This document shows, piece after piece, positions 33,783 to 43,660 of a stretch of 64,000 nucleotides of DNA (positions within the stretch are counted from its first letter, which is position 1; each line of letters opens with the position of its first letter). The position numbers were made by a program, and so were the translations under genes. Under the pieces are notes generated by a model. The model had not been told where the DNA came from, did not search any database, and saw only the letters and a list, made by a program, of their open reading frames with translations. Source of the DNA: an uncultured Balneola sp. (lineage in GTDB: Bacteria > Bacteroidota > Rhodothermia > Balneolales > Balneolaceae); NCBI GenBank assembly GCA_913058495.1, contig CAJXQC010000013.1:1-64000 (forward strand). Reading direction: 5' to 3'.

Positions 33783-35081
33783 ATGAAAAAACTTCTTTCG
33801 CTTCTTATTCTTTCTCTGATCACCTTATCTCTTACCGCACAATCATCTGACCTCAAAGAGATGATTGACAAACGCGCCAATGAACTTGAAGAACAAGTCA
33901 TTGAATGGCGGAGATATTTTCATGAAAATCCTGAATTGTCCAATCGCGAATTCAACACCGCTGAGAAGATTGCAGAGCATTTGGAGAGCCTCGGAATGGA
34001 AGTGCAAACCGAAATTGCGCATACAGGAGTCGTCGGTATCTTAAAAGGAGGAAAACCGGGTCCCGTAGTTGGTCTTCGAGCCGATATTGATGCTCTTCCC
34101 GTGATCGAACGTACAGATGTTCCTTTTAAATCAACGGTAATGGGAGAATATCAGGGAAATGAAGTTGGTGTGATGCACGCCTGCGGTCACGATACTCATA
34201 TAGCAATTTTAATGGGAGTTGCACAGATCTTAACTGAGATGAAAGACGATCTGAAAGGAACAGTGAAGTTTATTTTTCAGCCGGCTGAGGAAGGTGCCCC
34301 CAAAGGCGAAGAAGGCGGAGCCGAGCTGATGGTAAAAGAAGGCGTTCTCAAAAACCCGGATGTGGATGCTATTTTCGGACTGCACATTTCTGATGACACT
34401 CCGGTTGGAGAACTTGAATACCGACCAAAAGGAATTATGGCCAGTGTGAATAGCTTCGACATAAAAGTAACCGGAAAACAAGCCCACGGTTCTGCTCCCT
34501 GGGGCGGAATCGATCCGATTGTAACTTCAGCACAGATCATCAATAATATTCAGACTATTGTTAGCAGAAGTATGCCACTAACTCGTCAGGCTGCGGTTGT
34601 TACCGTTGGCGTAATTAATGGAGGAGTAAGAAATAACATTATCCCTGAAGAAGTAACCATGCAGGGAACCATCAGAGCTTTAGATGAAGAAATGAGGCAA
34701 CTGATCTTTAAAAGATTGGAGACAGTCGTTCAAAATACTGCCGAAAGTAATGGCGCAGTTGCTGAGTTGACTATCAACAAAGGCTACCCGATCACATATA
34801 ACGATCCTGAGCTAACCGCTCAAATGTTGCCAACATTAGTAGAAACAGCCGGTAAAGAAAATGTGAAGTTGATCAATGCCATAACAGGAGCCGAAGACTT
34901 TTCTTTCTTCCAGAATGAAATACCGGGTTTATATTTCTTTGTTGGTGGAAAAGCACCAGGACGTGAAGCTTCCGGTCATCATACTCCTGATTTTTATATT
35001 GATGAAAGCGGATTAAAACTCGGTGTAAGAACCATGAGTAATCTGGTAATTGATTATATGGATCAGACTGCCGGAAAATAA
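33783..35081 (+). CDS. exported M20-family amidohydrolase
   Basis: The 432-residue zinc hydrolase of the M20D group (IAA-amino acid hydrolase, N-acyl-amino acid amidohydrolase, hippuricase) has a signal peptide ending LSLTAQ. Metal and catalytic residues are visible in VGLRADIDALP, MHACGHDTHIA, FQPAEEG and FGLHIS, with a late GAEDFSFF. The dimerisation domain lies at about 205-320 (KVTGKQAHGSAPWGGIDP). The start at 33783 (MKKLLSLL) is chosen because the 34 upstream codons overlap the SDR gene and hide the signal. Confidence 0.93.
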   Translation: MKKLLSLLILSLITLSLTAQSSDLKEMIDKRANELEEQVIEWRRYFHENPELSNREFNTAEKIAEHLESLGMEVQTEIAHTGVVGILKGGKPGPVVGLRADIDALPVIERTDVPFKSTVMGEYQGNEVGVMHACGHDTHIAILMGVAQILTEMKDDLKGTVKFIFQPAEEGAPKGEEGGAELMVKEGVLKNPDVDAIFGLHISDDTPVGELEYRPKGIMASVNSFDIKVTGKQAHGSAPWGGIDPIVTSAQIINNIQTIVSRSMPLTRQAAVVTVGVINGGVRNNIIPEEVTMQGTIRALDEEMRQLIFKRLETVVQNTAESNGAVAELTINKGYPITYNDPELTAQMLPTLVETAGKENVKLINAITGAEDFSFFQNEIPGLYFFVGGKAPGREASGHHTPDFYIDESGLKLGVRTMSNLVIDYMDQTAGK

Positions 35082-35148
35082 TCTACCTGAATGGGCGGTG
35101 TTTAGGAGAGTTAAAAGAAATACATTGCCATTTAATAAACTAGATTGT

Positions 35149-36516
35149 ATGAAAAGGTTTTTACTTTATGGATTGATAACGGCATTATTAATGCTTTTTT
35201 CTTTTCCTACGATCGTAGCCCAAAGTAATACCGTCTCAAAAAAGGACGGTCGGATCATCGCAACTGTTAACAATGTATCTGCCGGCATGCTTAACAAGCA
35301 AGCCCAGGCTGTAGATGATGCGAAGTTAATGAAGTCCTTCGATATCACTATTCAATGGTGGTCGCTGATGGGAGAGCCCGTTGAGAAATATGATTTTACT
35401 TGGTATGACTCGGGTAGATTTATGATGGGCAATACAACCATTACCCGCAACATGCTGCAGAAATACCCGGATCTGCTCAAACGATTTGATAATATTCAGC
35501 CGGTTGAAGTTTGGGTATTTTTGGAAGGTGATATGTCGGGCAAGACTCTTTCTGTGAAAAGAGGTAAGCTTCCTTCTTCGTCGCTTAGCACTAGCCGGTT
35601 GGGCTCCTATAAAAGAGACGGTCAATCTTATGACCGCTATTCTACTTCGGGAGAATTTATATATATGATCGATCAGGTTAAAATCCTAGCTTCAAAGAGT
35701 GAGCGGAAAGGCGACGGGATTGTTGGGGGTAGTCCACATTGGAATGAGTTTCTTTTTTGGGATGACGGTTCTTCTCACTATAGCGCCAAATCGTATAAAA
35801 AGGGGAATAGATCCGACAATGCTCTTCTTAAAAGTAACAAATTGAGTTTTGATCAAATTGATAAAGTAACTCTAACTGCATCCCTTCATAAAGTAGAATG
35901 GCCTGATTATGAATTGGAAGCCATTGCTGATCGATACGCCAAATATGAAAGCGGAGAATTGAATCCTGCCAATGCCGCAAAAGAACTAGAAGATTTGAAT
36001 GATCTACTTTCGGGATCAGGACAAACAGTTACAGATTTCAATATTGAATCGCGTGATGGAAAACGCGGAGTGGTAGCCGGTGACGGACGCATCCTTATTC
36101 CGTTCAAAGATTGGAATATTTCGAGTTATGATCCAAAAACAAGAATGGCTGAGATAAGGAAGGATTTGCGTTCTGAGGTCGATTCAAAAAAATTATGTGG
36201 TCGTAAAAATTATTCTTCCAGATCGGAAGTAATTATTAAAATTCTAGTATATAGTTTAGCTACCGTAAATAGTTCAGGAGATTATGTTATCCCTCCGAAA
36301 AAGTATGGTAGAGTATGGAATGATTGGCTTCCTCCATTGGTATTAACAGCAGGAAACTTCAACGACAAAAGAACCCAAGCAGAAAAAGAAGCTGACGAAA
36401 GACGTTATGAAGCTACAAAAGAGCGAAATCGTAGTGAGTGTGATTCTTGGGAAGCTAATCGAATTTCTCAAATTGAAAGTCAGCTTAGATCTGAAGGAAT
36501 TGCTGTTCAAGATTGA
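35149..36516 (+). CDS. hypothetical exported protein, first gene of an envelope cluster
   Basis: A 455-residue protein with a signal peptide (MKRFLLYGLITALLML..., cleaved near IVAQS). The mature part is mixed alpha/beta and tryptophan-rich (ITIQWWSLMGEPVEKYDFTW, QPVEVWVFLEGDMSGKTL, SPHWNEFLFWDDGSSHYS). A highly charged C-terminal helix runs from AEKEADERRYEATKERNR. No family recognised. The start at 35149 was chosen for the signal peptide over an in-frame start 33 codons earlier. Six bases separate its stop from the next gene, so they are probably one transcript. Confidence 0.72.
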   Translation: MKRFLLYGLITALLMLFSFPTIVAQSNTVSKKDGRIIATVNNVSAGMLNKQAQAVDDAKLMKSFDITIQWWSLMGEPVEKYDFTWYDSGRFMMGNTTITRNMLQKYPDLLKRFDNIQPVEVWVFLEGDMSGKTLSVKRGKLPSSSLSTSRLGSYKRDGQSYDRYSTSGEFIYMIDQVKILASKSERKGDGIVGGSPHWNEFLFWDDGSSHYSAKSYKKGNRSDNALLKSNKLSFDQIDKVTLTASLHKVEWPDYELEAIADRYAKYESGELNPANAAKELEDLNDLLSGSGQTVTDFNIESRDGKRGVVAGDGRILIPFKDWNISSYDPKTRMAEIRKDLRSEVDSKKLCGRKNYSSRSEVIIKILVYSLATVNSSGDYVIPPKKYGRVWNDWLPPLVLTAGNFNDKRTQAEKEADERRYEATKERNRSECDSWEANRISQIESQLRSEGIAVQD

Positions 36517-36522
36517 AATATT

Positions 36523-36927
36523 ATGAAGAAGAATATTTTATTTATTCCTGTTTTACTGATGCTATTTCTAGTTTCGATTCCAGTATATTCTCAAACTTCA
36601 AAATCAGACCAGATATTAGCTTACATAAGCCGTGCAAATGTAGCCTTAACAAATAATAACTGGAACAGTGCTTTAGAATCCGTTAATGAAGCCCAAAAAT
36701 TAGCGGGGCAAAATATTGCAGCTTTTGAAATCATCCGTATCCGCTCTTACTATGGAAAAGCAGAATTTTTAACTGCTAAACGCAGTTTGGATAGCTTTTA
36801 CGAGCTAAACCCTAATCAATCTCAGATCACAGAGGTAGCACCTTACGCTAGCATGATAGATGATGAAATTCAGGTAAAGAAAGACAGAATTGTAGAGCTT
36901 GAAAATCGGGAAAAAGAGGCAAAATAA
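36523..36927 (+). pseudogene. 5' part of a TPR-like envelope protein, ended by an in-frame TAA
   Basis: A 134-codon frame with a signal peptide (ending SIPVYSQ) and helical repeats (YISRANVALTNNNWNSALES, IRSYYGKAEFLTAKRSLDSF) ends in the coiled segment ENREKEAK followed by TAA at 36925-36927. The same frame then stays open for 660 further codons, beginning RKEKEIADYD and continuing the coiled coil. The two parts therefore read as one 795-residue protein split by one stop codon. A CAA to TAA change is the simplest explanation, but sequence error or read-through cannot be excluded. Confidence 0.75.
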
Positions 36928-38910
36928 AGAAAAGAGAAGGAGATAGCAGATTACGACCAAATTTATGCAACAGTAAATGTAAGTAAGCAAGCAGTATTAT
37001 TAGCGAATAGAACTAGGATAAGAATAGCTAATAAGATCAGAAATGCATCTTCTGCTGAAATGGATAGAGTTTTTTTTGATTATTACCCTTTTAATACGGA
37101 TGCCAGGATTAAAATGAATTACAGACTCGATCCTTTTCTGTCATTAATGCCAGACAGAAAAAATGGCCTCCTGATCGATATTGATAGTGCCATAACTCCA
37201 TTTACTGTTGACAGCGATTTTTGTGCTCGCTGGACTGAAGATAAATTTACAGTAAGATACAGTCTCACTTATGATATTGTAACATCCCCTTCAGATATTT
37301 ACGCAAAATCTGAATTATCTCTTAATATTAGACGAATATACATCACCGATAAATACAACCCTTTTATTTACGGTTGTGGTTCTCAAGGTCGATATAACTC
37401 AATTGAACAAGCAAATGAAAAGGTTCATAATGAGACTCTGGAGTATGCAGAGTCTAAGATAAAAGCTATTTACAGGAACCCCTCATTTAAGAAGGAAGAA
37501 TCGATAGCATACACCAAAAACAGAAAAGAATTTGAGTGGTTCTTTGTCAACGCTTTCTATACGTCAGGCGCATCTTCTTATTCCCAGTTAAAAAGGGAAT
37601 GGGATAACATACAGTTAGAAGAACAAAAAAAGGAAGATGCAGATCGATTAGCTCGGGAACAGCGTCAAGCCGAAATAAGGGCAAAGGAAGAAGCGAAAAG
37701 AAGAAATGAAGCCAAACTGACTTCTCTTAAAAATGATCTAGATAGCGCCAGCTCAGGAACTGATTTATACGTTATTCGACACAAACTAATTGCTTATAAA
37801 GAACAGAAAGTCCTGATGGGATATAGTACTCAGAATGAAGATTCCAGGATGGATGCACTAAAAGAACAGATCAAAAAACAGGAACAGCAATTAAAAGCTA
37901 CCTTTGAGCAATACCTATCAGAAGGAAAATCTGCCATTGAAAACAAACAATTTGAGTCTGCTTTAGAGATCCTGGAAAAAGCAAAAGACTTAAAAGAAAG
38001 TAATCCTGAAATTTATTTCGGTGGTGATTACGAAATTGAAGACCCGATCCGAAAAGCGGAAAAGGAATTGGCGGCTGACCGAAATGCCCTGCAAAGATCT
38101 ACTGAACTCGTTGTTGATGATAACCATAATCTAGCCTATGAAAAGCAGATCCTTGTAAGAGCCATATCGCTACAACCGGAAAATGAATCCTTCAAGCAAA
38201 AGCTGGAGCAGGTCCATCTTCGTCTCAAAGTAGTTCCGTTACTCAAAGAGGGTGATGAGTTATTGCGAGAGGATAAAATATCCGAAGCGATCAATGTATA
38301 TAAATCTGCTTTAGAGATTATGCCTGAGCTGGATGTGACGAAGAATAAAATTCAGTCGGCTCTACAGGCGCTTTCAGCTAAATCTCAAAGTAAGCATCAG
38401 TTGCTGGAAGAGATCCGGACTGAATTGAGCAATACTGATGAATTTGATGATGTCGCCAAAGAAAAAGCCAGGCAAAGAGTGTTGGATTATATCAAAGACT
38501 TTCCCGACGAGGTGGAATTATTAGTTGCTGCCACGGATCTATTCATACAGGAAAAGTTAGGGCTGGAAGATGCTTTTAATATGACTCAAGCTGTGTTAAA
38601 AACAGATCCTGAGAATGTAGCCAATCTCAATAATCTTGGAGAAATCTTTTATTTGAATAATCAGACCGAAGAATCTATGTCTGCTTTTCAGCAAGCCTGG
38701 AATCTGGGAGATAAGAATAATCCAAATACCTTAAAACGATTGACTCAAGGTAACTATACACTCTATTTAAGAACAAAAGAAATTGGTTTTGCTCAAAATG
38801 CCTTGAAAGCTGCATTATATGCTCAGAATTTGAATTTAGACGATCCTGTTTTTTCCAGAGTGACTACCAATTTATGTAACACCAACGAAAACCTGTCTTG
38901 TAATGAATAA
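36928..38910 (+). pseudogene. 3' part of the split TPR-like protein
   Basis: This 661-codon open stretch is in frame with the fragment upstream. It has no start of its own before an ATG at 37060 that lacks a visible ribosome site. Contents are a beta-rich region (about the first 170 codons, DARIKMNYRLDPFLSLMPD), a charged coiled coil (EEQKKEDADRLAREQRQAEI) and several TPR-like helix pairs (YLSEGKSAIENKQFESALEI, GDELLREDKISEAINVYKSA, VANLNNLGEIFYLNNQTEES). Its last eight bases overlap the first OmpH-like gene. Whether any product is made depends on the TAA at 36925. Confidence 0.72.
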
Positions 38911-39436
38911 GTACCTGCTACTAGTATTAGTATTAATTTTTTCAACTGATCTGACGGCCCAGATTAAATTTGGCTATGTAGATTATGTTGCCGTTTTGGA
39001 AAGTAATTCCGAAGTGGCACAACTTAATGAACGTCTTGAGAAATATGCTGAAGCACTCAGAAATGAAGCTGACAGCCTTGATAATTTGTTCAGATCCGTC
39101 GTGCAAGAAATGCAGGGAATGGATGTTCAATCAATGAATCCAAATGGTCCTGAAAGAGCCAAGTATGAAAAACTTAACGTTCGCCTTATGATCCTGGAGG
39201 AAAATTCAGAAACCCAAAAACGAGAACTTGAGCAACGTTACCAGCAGCGCAGATCGCAATTGCTGGATCCCTTTTTCAAAAAAGTAAGCCGAGCGATGGA
39301 TGAGATTGCACTTGAGAATGGAGTACAAGTAATTCTGGATCCGACCTCAGCACCGGAAAAAATCAAGAAAGCATTGGAATCAGAATCGGTAATTGACCTT
39401 ACCAATCAACTAACACAAAGACTTTTAGAATATTAA
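38903..39436 (+). CDS. OmpH/Skp-like periplasmic chaperone, copy 1
   Basis: A 177-residue exported protein with a signal peptide ending STDLTAQ and the Skp/OmpH plan: a short strand FGYVDYVAVL, a long coiled-coil hairpin (about 40-135) and a terminal strand VQVILDPTSAP. Skp traps unfolded outer-membrane proteins as a trimer. Here it overlaps the TPR gene by eight bases and is followed four bases after by a second OmpH-like gene. It may serve the cluster rather than general OMP traffic. Confidence 0.85.
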   Translation: MNKYLLLVLVLIFSTDLTAQIKFGYVDYVAVLESNSEVAQLNERLEKYAEALRNEADSLDNLFRSVVQEMQGMDVQSMNPNGPERAKYEKLNVRLMILEENSETQKRELEQRYQQRRSQLLDPFFKKVSRAMDEIALENGVQVILDPTSAPEKIKKALESESVIDLTNQLTQRLLEY

Positions 39437-39440
39437 TATT

Positions 39441-39983
39441 ATGAAAAAGATCATAGCTCTATCATTTTTCTTCCTTTCAAGTTTATCGACTAGTGAGTTA
39501 AAGGCGCAAGATTTTGAATTCAGGCTAGTAAATAAACAATATCTGTTTTCGCAAGTAATGTCTAAGGTTGGTATGTCTATAGAAAGAGACATGGCCCAAT
39601 ACGTAGATTCTTTAGATTATGCGAATAGTGCTGAGCGTAGAGCAAAAGAATCTTTGATTAGAGAGGGGCAAGAGAAGTTAAAAACCGCAGAAGGGATGAA
39701 TTTGGTAAGTTCTCAAACGACCATGAACCTGCTTCTAAATGACTATAATAAATTTATTGAGAACTTAGAACTGAAGAAGCAGAAAAAGTATGAACAACTT
39801 TTAGCACCTTATAAAAAAAGCATGAATGAAGCTATCCAATCAGTCGCTGATCAGAATAATATCGATCATGTAATACCAACACATGATGAAAATGGTAAAC
39901 AGATTGTTTTGTATTTTTCTCCTCAAGAAGCTCAAAAATACGATATGACATTACAGGTATTAGAATACTTGAACAGTAATTAA
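39441..39983 (+). CDS. OmpH/Skp-like periplasmic protein, copy 2
   Basis: A 180-residue exported protein with a signal peptide (ending ELKAQ) and a Skp-like plan: FRLVNKQYLFSQVMSKVG, a long helical hairpin (about 45-140, LIREGQEKLKTAEGMNLVSS and ENLELKKQKKYEQLLAPYKK) and a short terminal strand VIPTHDENGKQIVLYF. It is clearly different in sequence from copy 1, so it is a diverged paralogue rather than a recent duplicate. It lies four bases after copy 1. Confidence 0.8.
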   Translation: MKKIIALSFFFLSSLSTSELKAQDFEFRLVNKQYLFSQVMSKVGMSIERDMAQYVDSLDYANSAERRAKESLIREGQEKLKTAEGMNLVSSQTTMNLLLNDYNKFIENLELKKQKKYEQLLAPYKKSMNEAIQSVADQNNIDHVIPTHDENGKQIVLYFSPQEAQKYDMTLQVLEYLNSN

Positions 39984-40004
39984 TTCGCCATAACTATTAC
40001 CAAT

Positions 40005-40496
40005 ATGCCTGAACCTAACGAAAGCCTAGACTTTGAACAGTCTAATGGAGGCTCATCCAAAAAAGAGGGTTGTGGAAGTGGTTGTTTAGGTGCCTTCGTA
40101 ATTCTTATTGGAGCTGTTATTTTTGGGTATTGCTCACTTGATGACAGGGACTATTACATGATGCCCGGGGAAGCCAATATGTCTACCGATGCCCTTGAAC
40201 AAACGTTCAAAGAGATCGACAGGATTCTTCCCGATTCTTTAGTCATTGACGATCCTTTAAATCCATATAATCATTACAGCCAAGCTGAATCTTTTGGGAA
40301 TATGTTTTACGGATTAAATCCAGTAATCATGACGGCCCTAAAAGCCGATACTTCTAAGAAATACAGGTTCCAATATATCGCTCGTGTTGATCATGTAGAT
40401 GCTAATGAATTTGTGATTCGAGACTTTTTAGTGGATAGTATCTGGAGATATAAGCCAATAGATCTCGATTCTGAAGATTCTTTATGGGACAATTAG
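40005..40496 (+). CDS. hypothetical single-pass membrane protein
   Basis: A 163-residue protein with a short polar head, a cysteine- and glycine-rich stretch (KEGCGSGCLGAF) leading into one membrane helix (about 27-44), and an acidic extracytoplasmic domain. No family recognised. It follows the second OmpH-like gene by 21 bases on the same strand and is the last member of the cluster that begins at 35149. Confidence 0.65.
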   Translation: MPEPNESLDFEQSNGGSSKKEGCGSGCLGAFVILIGAVIFGYCSLDDRDYYMMPGEANMSTDALEQTFKEIDRILPDSLVIDDPLNPYNHYSQAESFGNMFYGLNPVIMTALKADTSKKYRFQYIARVDHVDANEFVIRDFLVDSIWRYKPIDLDSEDSLWDN

Positions 40497-40525
40497 TTCA
40501 TAAAGTCCGTTCATTCAGGGTTCAT

Positions 40526-40936
40526 TTATTCTACAGTTACTATAAAATAAAATTTCGAGCCTTCTAAGTTTTCTAACCAATAGGCTCTTTCAGTGCTATC
40601 AACAGCTGATCCTGCTCCAAATCTGTTTACAAAATACACTTTTACGGAGCCTTCTGCTTTTCCCTTTACTATAGCTAAATGTCCTCTTTTAGCTTCATCA
40701 TACCTTATTGATACAATTTCAGGATCTTCTGAAAAAAGTCCCGGCGCATAACCACCCCACATCATTCCTTGCCTATAATTTAATATCTCCTTTTCATCAC
40801 CTTTCTCAATCTCAATTACTTGCGAAGATGTATTCATTGACTTACAATCTTCTATTAAACATTTAGTGCCGCCACAGCCAACAAGCAGAATACTAAACAG
40901 GATTAACATACACACTGAAATACATCGATTAATCAT
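40526..40936 (-). CDS. hypothetical lipoprotein
   Basis: A 136-residue protein with a clear SPII signal, lipobox LLVGC (about C21), followed by a second cysteine-containing stretch (GGTKCLIEDCKS) and a beta-rich domain. No family recognised. It is convergent with the membrane gene upstream and divergent from the serine hydrolase. Confidence 0.68.
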   Translation of the reverse strand: MINRCISVCMLILFSILLVGCGGTKCLIEDCKSMNTSSQVIEIEKGDEKEILNYRQGMMWGGYAPGLFSEDPEIVSIRYDEAKRGHLAIVKGKAEGSVKVYFVNRFGAGSAVDSTERAYWLENLEGSKFYFIVTVE

Positions 40937-40983
40937 GAGATAAATAGTACATTACTGATATAAGTTCATTTAATATATCAATT

Positions 40984-42051
40984 ATGAAAAAGTATTTTCT
41001 GCTAAGTATTTTTTGGTTTGTCAGTATATCCGGATTCGCTCAGGATTTCGAGAAAGAGATTCAACAAGCTGACTCTATTGTAACCGAATTCTTTTCTGAA
41101 CATAAATTACCGGGAATGAGTATTTCGGTATTCAAACAAGACCGAATGATCTGGTCAAAAGGATATGGCTATGCTGATGTTGAAAATAGTATTCCTGTGG
41201 ATCCATCCAGAACTTTATTCAGAATCGGAAGTGTTTCTAAAACTCTTACTGCTTCAGGATTGGGCTTATTGATTCAGGATGGTGTACTGGAACCTGATGA
41301 CGAAATTCAGGAATGGGTACCGGAATTTCCGCCAAAGAAATACCCAATTACGATCAAGCAAGTATCAGGACATCTTGCAGGTATCAGACATTATCGAGGG
41401 GATGAATTTATGAACACCAAAAAATACGAGACGGTAATGGGTGGTTTGGTCTTCTTTAAAGACGACTCGTTACTTTTTGAGCCCGGAACCAAATATCAAT
41501 ATTCAAGCTATGGTTGGAACTTAATAAGTGCTGTTATTGAAAAGGCAGCTCAAAAACCTTTTCTCGAATACATGGAATCGGAAGTCTTCTCACCATTAAA
41601 TATGAACAATACGCTACCTGATTGGGCAGATGAAGATGTTCCAAACAGAACCAAATTCTATATATGGCGTGGTGGACAAAATGTAGAAGCGCCATATGTA
41701 GATAACAGTTATAAATGGGCCGGCGGTGGTTTTATCGGAACTACCGAAGATTTGATCAATTTTGGAGCAGCACATTTTGATTACGATTTTCTAAATGAAG
41801 AAACTCAGGAAGTACTTATCACATCATTAGAAACTTCAGATGGAAATTCTACTAATTATGGAATGGGATATAGTACTTTGCAACATGCAGGAAATAATTG
41901 GGTTGGACATTCAGGAGGTTCTGTTGGAGGAAGTACCATGTTTTTGGTGAATAAAGAACATCGGATAGTTATTGCATATACGATCAATCGCTCCGGTGCT
42001 TCATTTGATGACCTTCATTTTAAGATCGGAGAACTTTTTATTACAAAATGA
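40984..42051 (+). CDS. exported serine hydrolase, beta-lactamase/esterase family (second copy)
   Basis: A 355-residue PF00144 enzyme with a signal peptide ending SGFAQ. Motif 1 is SVSK (S83-K86), motif 2 YSS (Y173) in YQYSSYGWNL, and motif 3 HSGGSVGG near the end, all intact and closer to the family norm than the copy at 28738. The opening LPGMSISVFKQDRMIWSKGYG is typical. The last four bases (ATGA) overlap the methyltransferase gene, an unexpected partner. Substrate unknown. Confidence 0.9.
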   Translation: MKKYFLLSIFWFVSISGFAQDFEKEIQQADSIVTEFFSEHKLPGMSISVFKQDRMIWSKGYGYADVENSIPVDPSRTLFRIGSVSKTLTASGLGLLIQDGVLEPDDEIQEWVPEFPPKKYPITIKQVSGHLAGIRHYRGDEFMNTKKYETVMGGLVFFKDDSLLFEPGTKYQYSSYGWNLISAVIEKAAQKPFLEYMESEVFSPLNMNNTLPDWADEDVPNRTKFYIWRGGQNVEAPYVDNSYKWAGGGFIGTTEDLINFGAAHFDYDFLNEETQEVLITSLETSDGNSTNYGMGYSTLQHAGNNWVGHSGGSVGGSTMFLVNKEHRIVIAYTINRSGASFDDLHFKIGELFITK

Positions 42052-42902
42052 TATATCCCGATAACTGGATTGATTATGAACTCATCGATCATGGGCTTGG
42101 TCGAAAACTGGAACGATTTGGTGAAGTAGTTCTTGATCGCCCGGAGCCATCTGCAAATTGGAAAAAATCAAAACCTGCAAACGAGTGGAATAGGGCTGAA
42201 GCGGTTTTTACTGAGAATAAAAATCAGAAGGGTAGTTGGAATAAAGATCTCAACGATTGGAATATTTCTTATCCATTTGGGGATTCTGAGATCATATTTA
42301 AACTTAGCCAAGGCTCTTTTAAACATCCCGGAATCTTTCCGGAACAAGCCGAAAACTGGAGATTCATACGCAATAAATGTATCGAACTGATTGGGAAAGG
42401 GATCACTCCAAAATTTCTAAACCTGTTTGCATACACAGGCGGAGCAAGCTTAGCCGCTGATCTGTCCGGAGCGGAAGTAACACATATCGATTCTGTAAAA
42501 AGCGTGGTTAACTGGGCGCGAGAAAATGCAGAACTCAACAATATTGACTCTATCCGGTGGATCGTTGAAGATGCACCAACGTTTGTAGAAAAAGAGATTC
42601 GTCGTGGAAACAAATATCATGGAATCATTATGGATCCTCCAATATTCGGACTTGGACCAAAAGGAGGTAGATGGAAACTGAACCGTGATCTTCCGAAATT
42701 GATTGAAAACGTAATGAAACTGCTTGATGAAAAAAACAGGTTCTTCATAATGAATACGTATTCACCTCAACTTCCTCTCAATGATTTAGAAAAGATTCTT
42801 AGTGCATTGCCCGATTTCCCAACAACCTTTGAAGCTACTACACTTGGTTTAATGAGTACACCCGGAAAAGAATTACCCCTTGGAAACTTGGTAAGGTTTT
42901 AA
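42048..42902 (+). CDS. class I SAM-dependent methyltransferase (rRNA Cyt/Gua type)
   Basis: A 284-residue cytoplasmic methyltransferase of the RlmI/RlmK-like PF10672 group. Motif I is NLFAYTGGASLAADLSGA, the acidic end of strand 2 is VTHIDSVKS, and motif IV IIMDPPIFGLGPKG marks base methylation. An N-terminal beta region (about 1-80) would contact the RNA. It overlaps the serine hydrolase by four bases. The specific rRNA position cannot be told. Confidence 0.87.
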   Translation: MIYPDNWIDYELIDHGLGRKLERFGEVVLDRPEPSANWKKSKPANEWNRAEAVFTENKNQKGSWNKDLNDWNISYPFGDSEIIFKLSQGSFKHPGIFPEQAENWRFIRNKCIELIGKGITPKFLNLFAYTGGASLAADLSGAEVTHIDSVKSVVNWARENAELNNIDSIRWIVEDAPTFVEKEIRRGNKYHGIIMDPPIFGLGPKGGRWKLNRDLPKLIENVMKLLDEKNRFFIMNTYSPQLPLNDLEKILSALPDFPTTFEATTLGLMSTPGKELPLGNLVRF

Positions 42903-42913
42903 ATTCGAATAAT

Positions 42914-43660
42914 ATGACCTGTAAAAATTGCGGAAAAGAAGCTAGTGGGGATTTTTGCTCTCACTGTGGTCAAAAAACAAAAGTAGATCGAATAAACGCT
43001 CAGTAAATACTTTCTGAGATCCCAAACACCTTTCTCCAAATTGACACCGGATTATTCTTCACGATCAAAGAGTTTTTTATAAGACCGGGAAATAGTATCC
43101 GGGAATACCTGAAGGGAAAAAGAAAAAACTACATAAGACCTCTGTCTTATGTTTTGTTGCTTTCTACCTTTTATGCATTACTCGCTAATTTAGTTTCTGA
43201 ATCCACTTTTTTAGGAGAAGTTGTGCTCGGTATGGCGGAAGGTGGTACTTCTACAAAATCAGATCCTGTATTATCAACTGTTTTGCAATGGATAGCTGAA
43301 AATCATGCATACTCGACCGTTCTGTTTCTTCCTTTCTTTTCTCTTTCATCCCTTATTGCATTTAAAAAGTATCGATACAATTTTTTTGAGCACTTTGTAA
43401 TTAATGCTTATATCACCGGGCAACAAGCTGTTATTTATTCTTTTTTTGTACTCGTTCAATATATTGGAAACATCAATTTATACTACTATCCCCTCATATC
43501 ACTCTGTCTCTCCATAGGCTTTGCTTTTTGGACATTCACACAACTCTTTAGTCCGGCCGGAAAGATCAGTTCCTTCTTAAGAACTTTAATGGCTTATATT
43601 TTATGCTATATGATAATTCTGGCTTTTTTTGTGATTGGCTTTATAATACATCTGGTCTAG
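42914..43660 (+). pseudogene. DUF3667 membrane protein interrupted by an in-frame TAA
   Basis: The frame from ATG at 42914 starts with a zinc ribbon (C3, C6, C15, C18; MTCKNCGKEASGDFCSHCGQ) and reaches TAA at 43004-43006 as codon 31. The same frame then reads ILSEIPNTFLQIDTGLFF, the family signature RPGNSIREYLKGKRKNYIRP, and four to five membrane helices to 43660. A continuous DUF3667 protein would be 248 residues. The longest ATG-initiated piece after the stop begins at 43154 and lacks the signature. One base change explains the break. DUF3667 function is unknown. Confidence 0.78.

Noticed and set aside
36925-43006. Reassignment of TAA as a sense codon
   Set aside because: Many clear genes here (mdh, eno, nadC, ispH) end at TAA with neighbours starting right after, so TAA is a stop in this genome.
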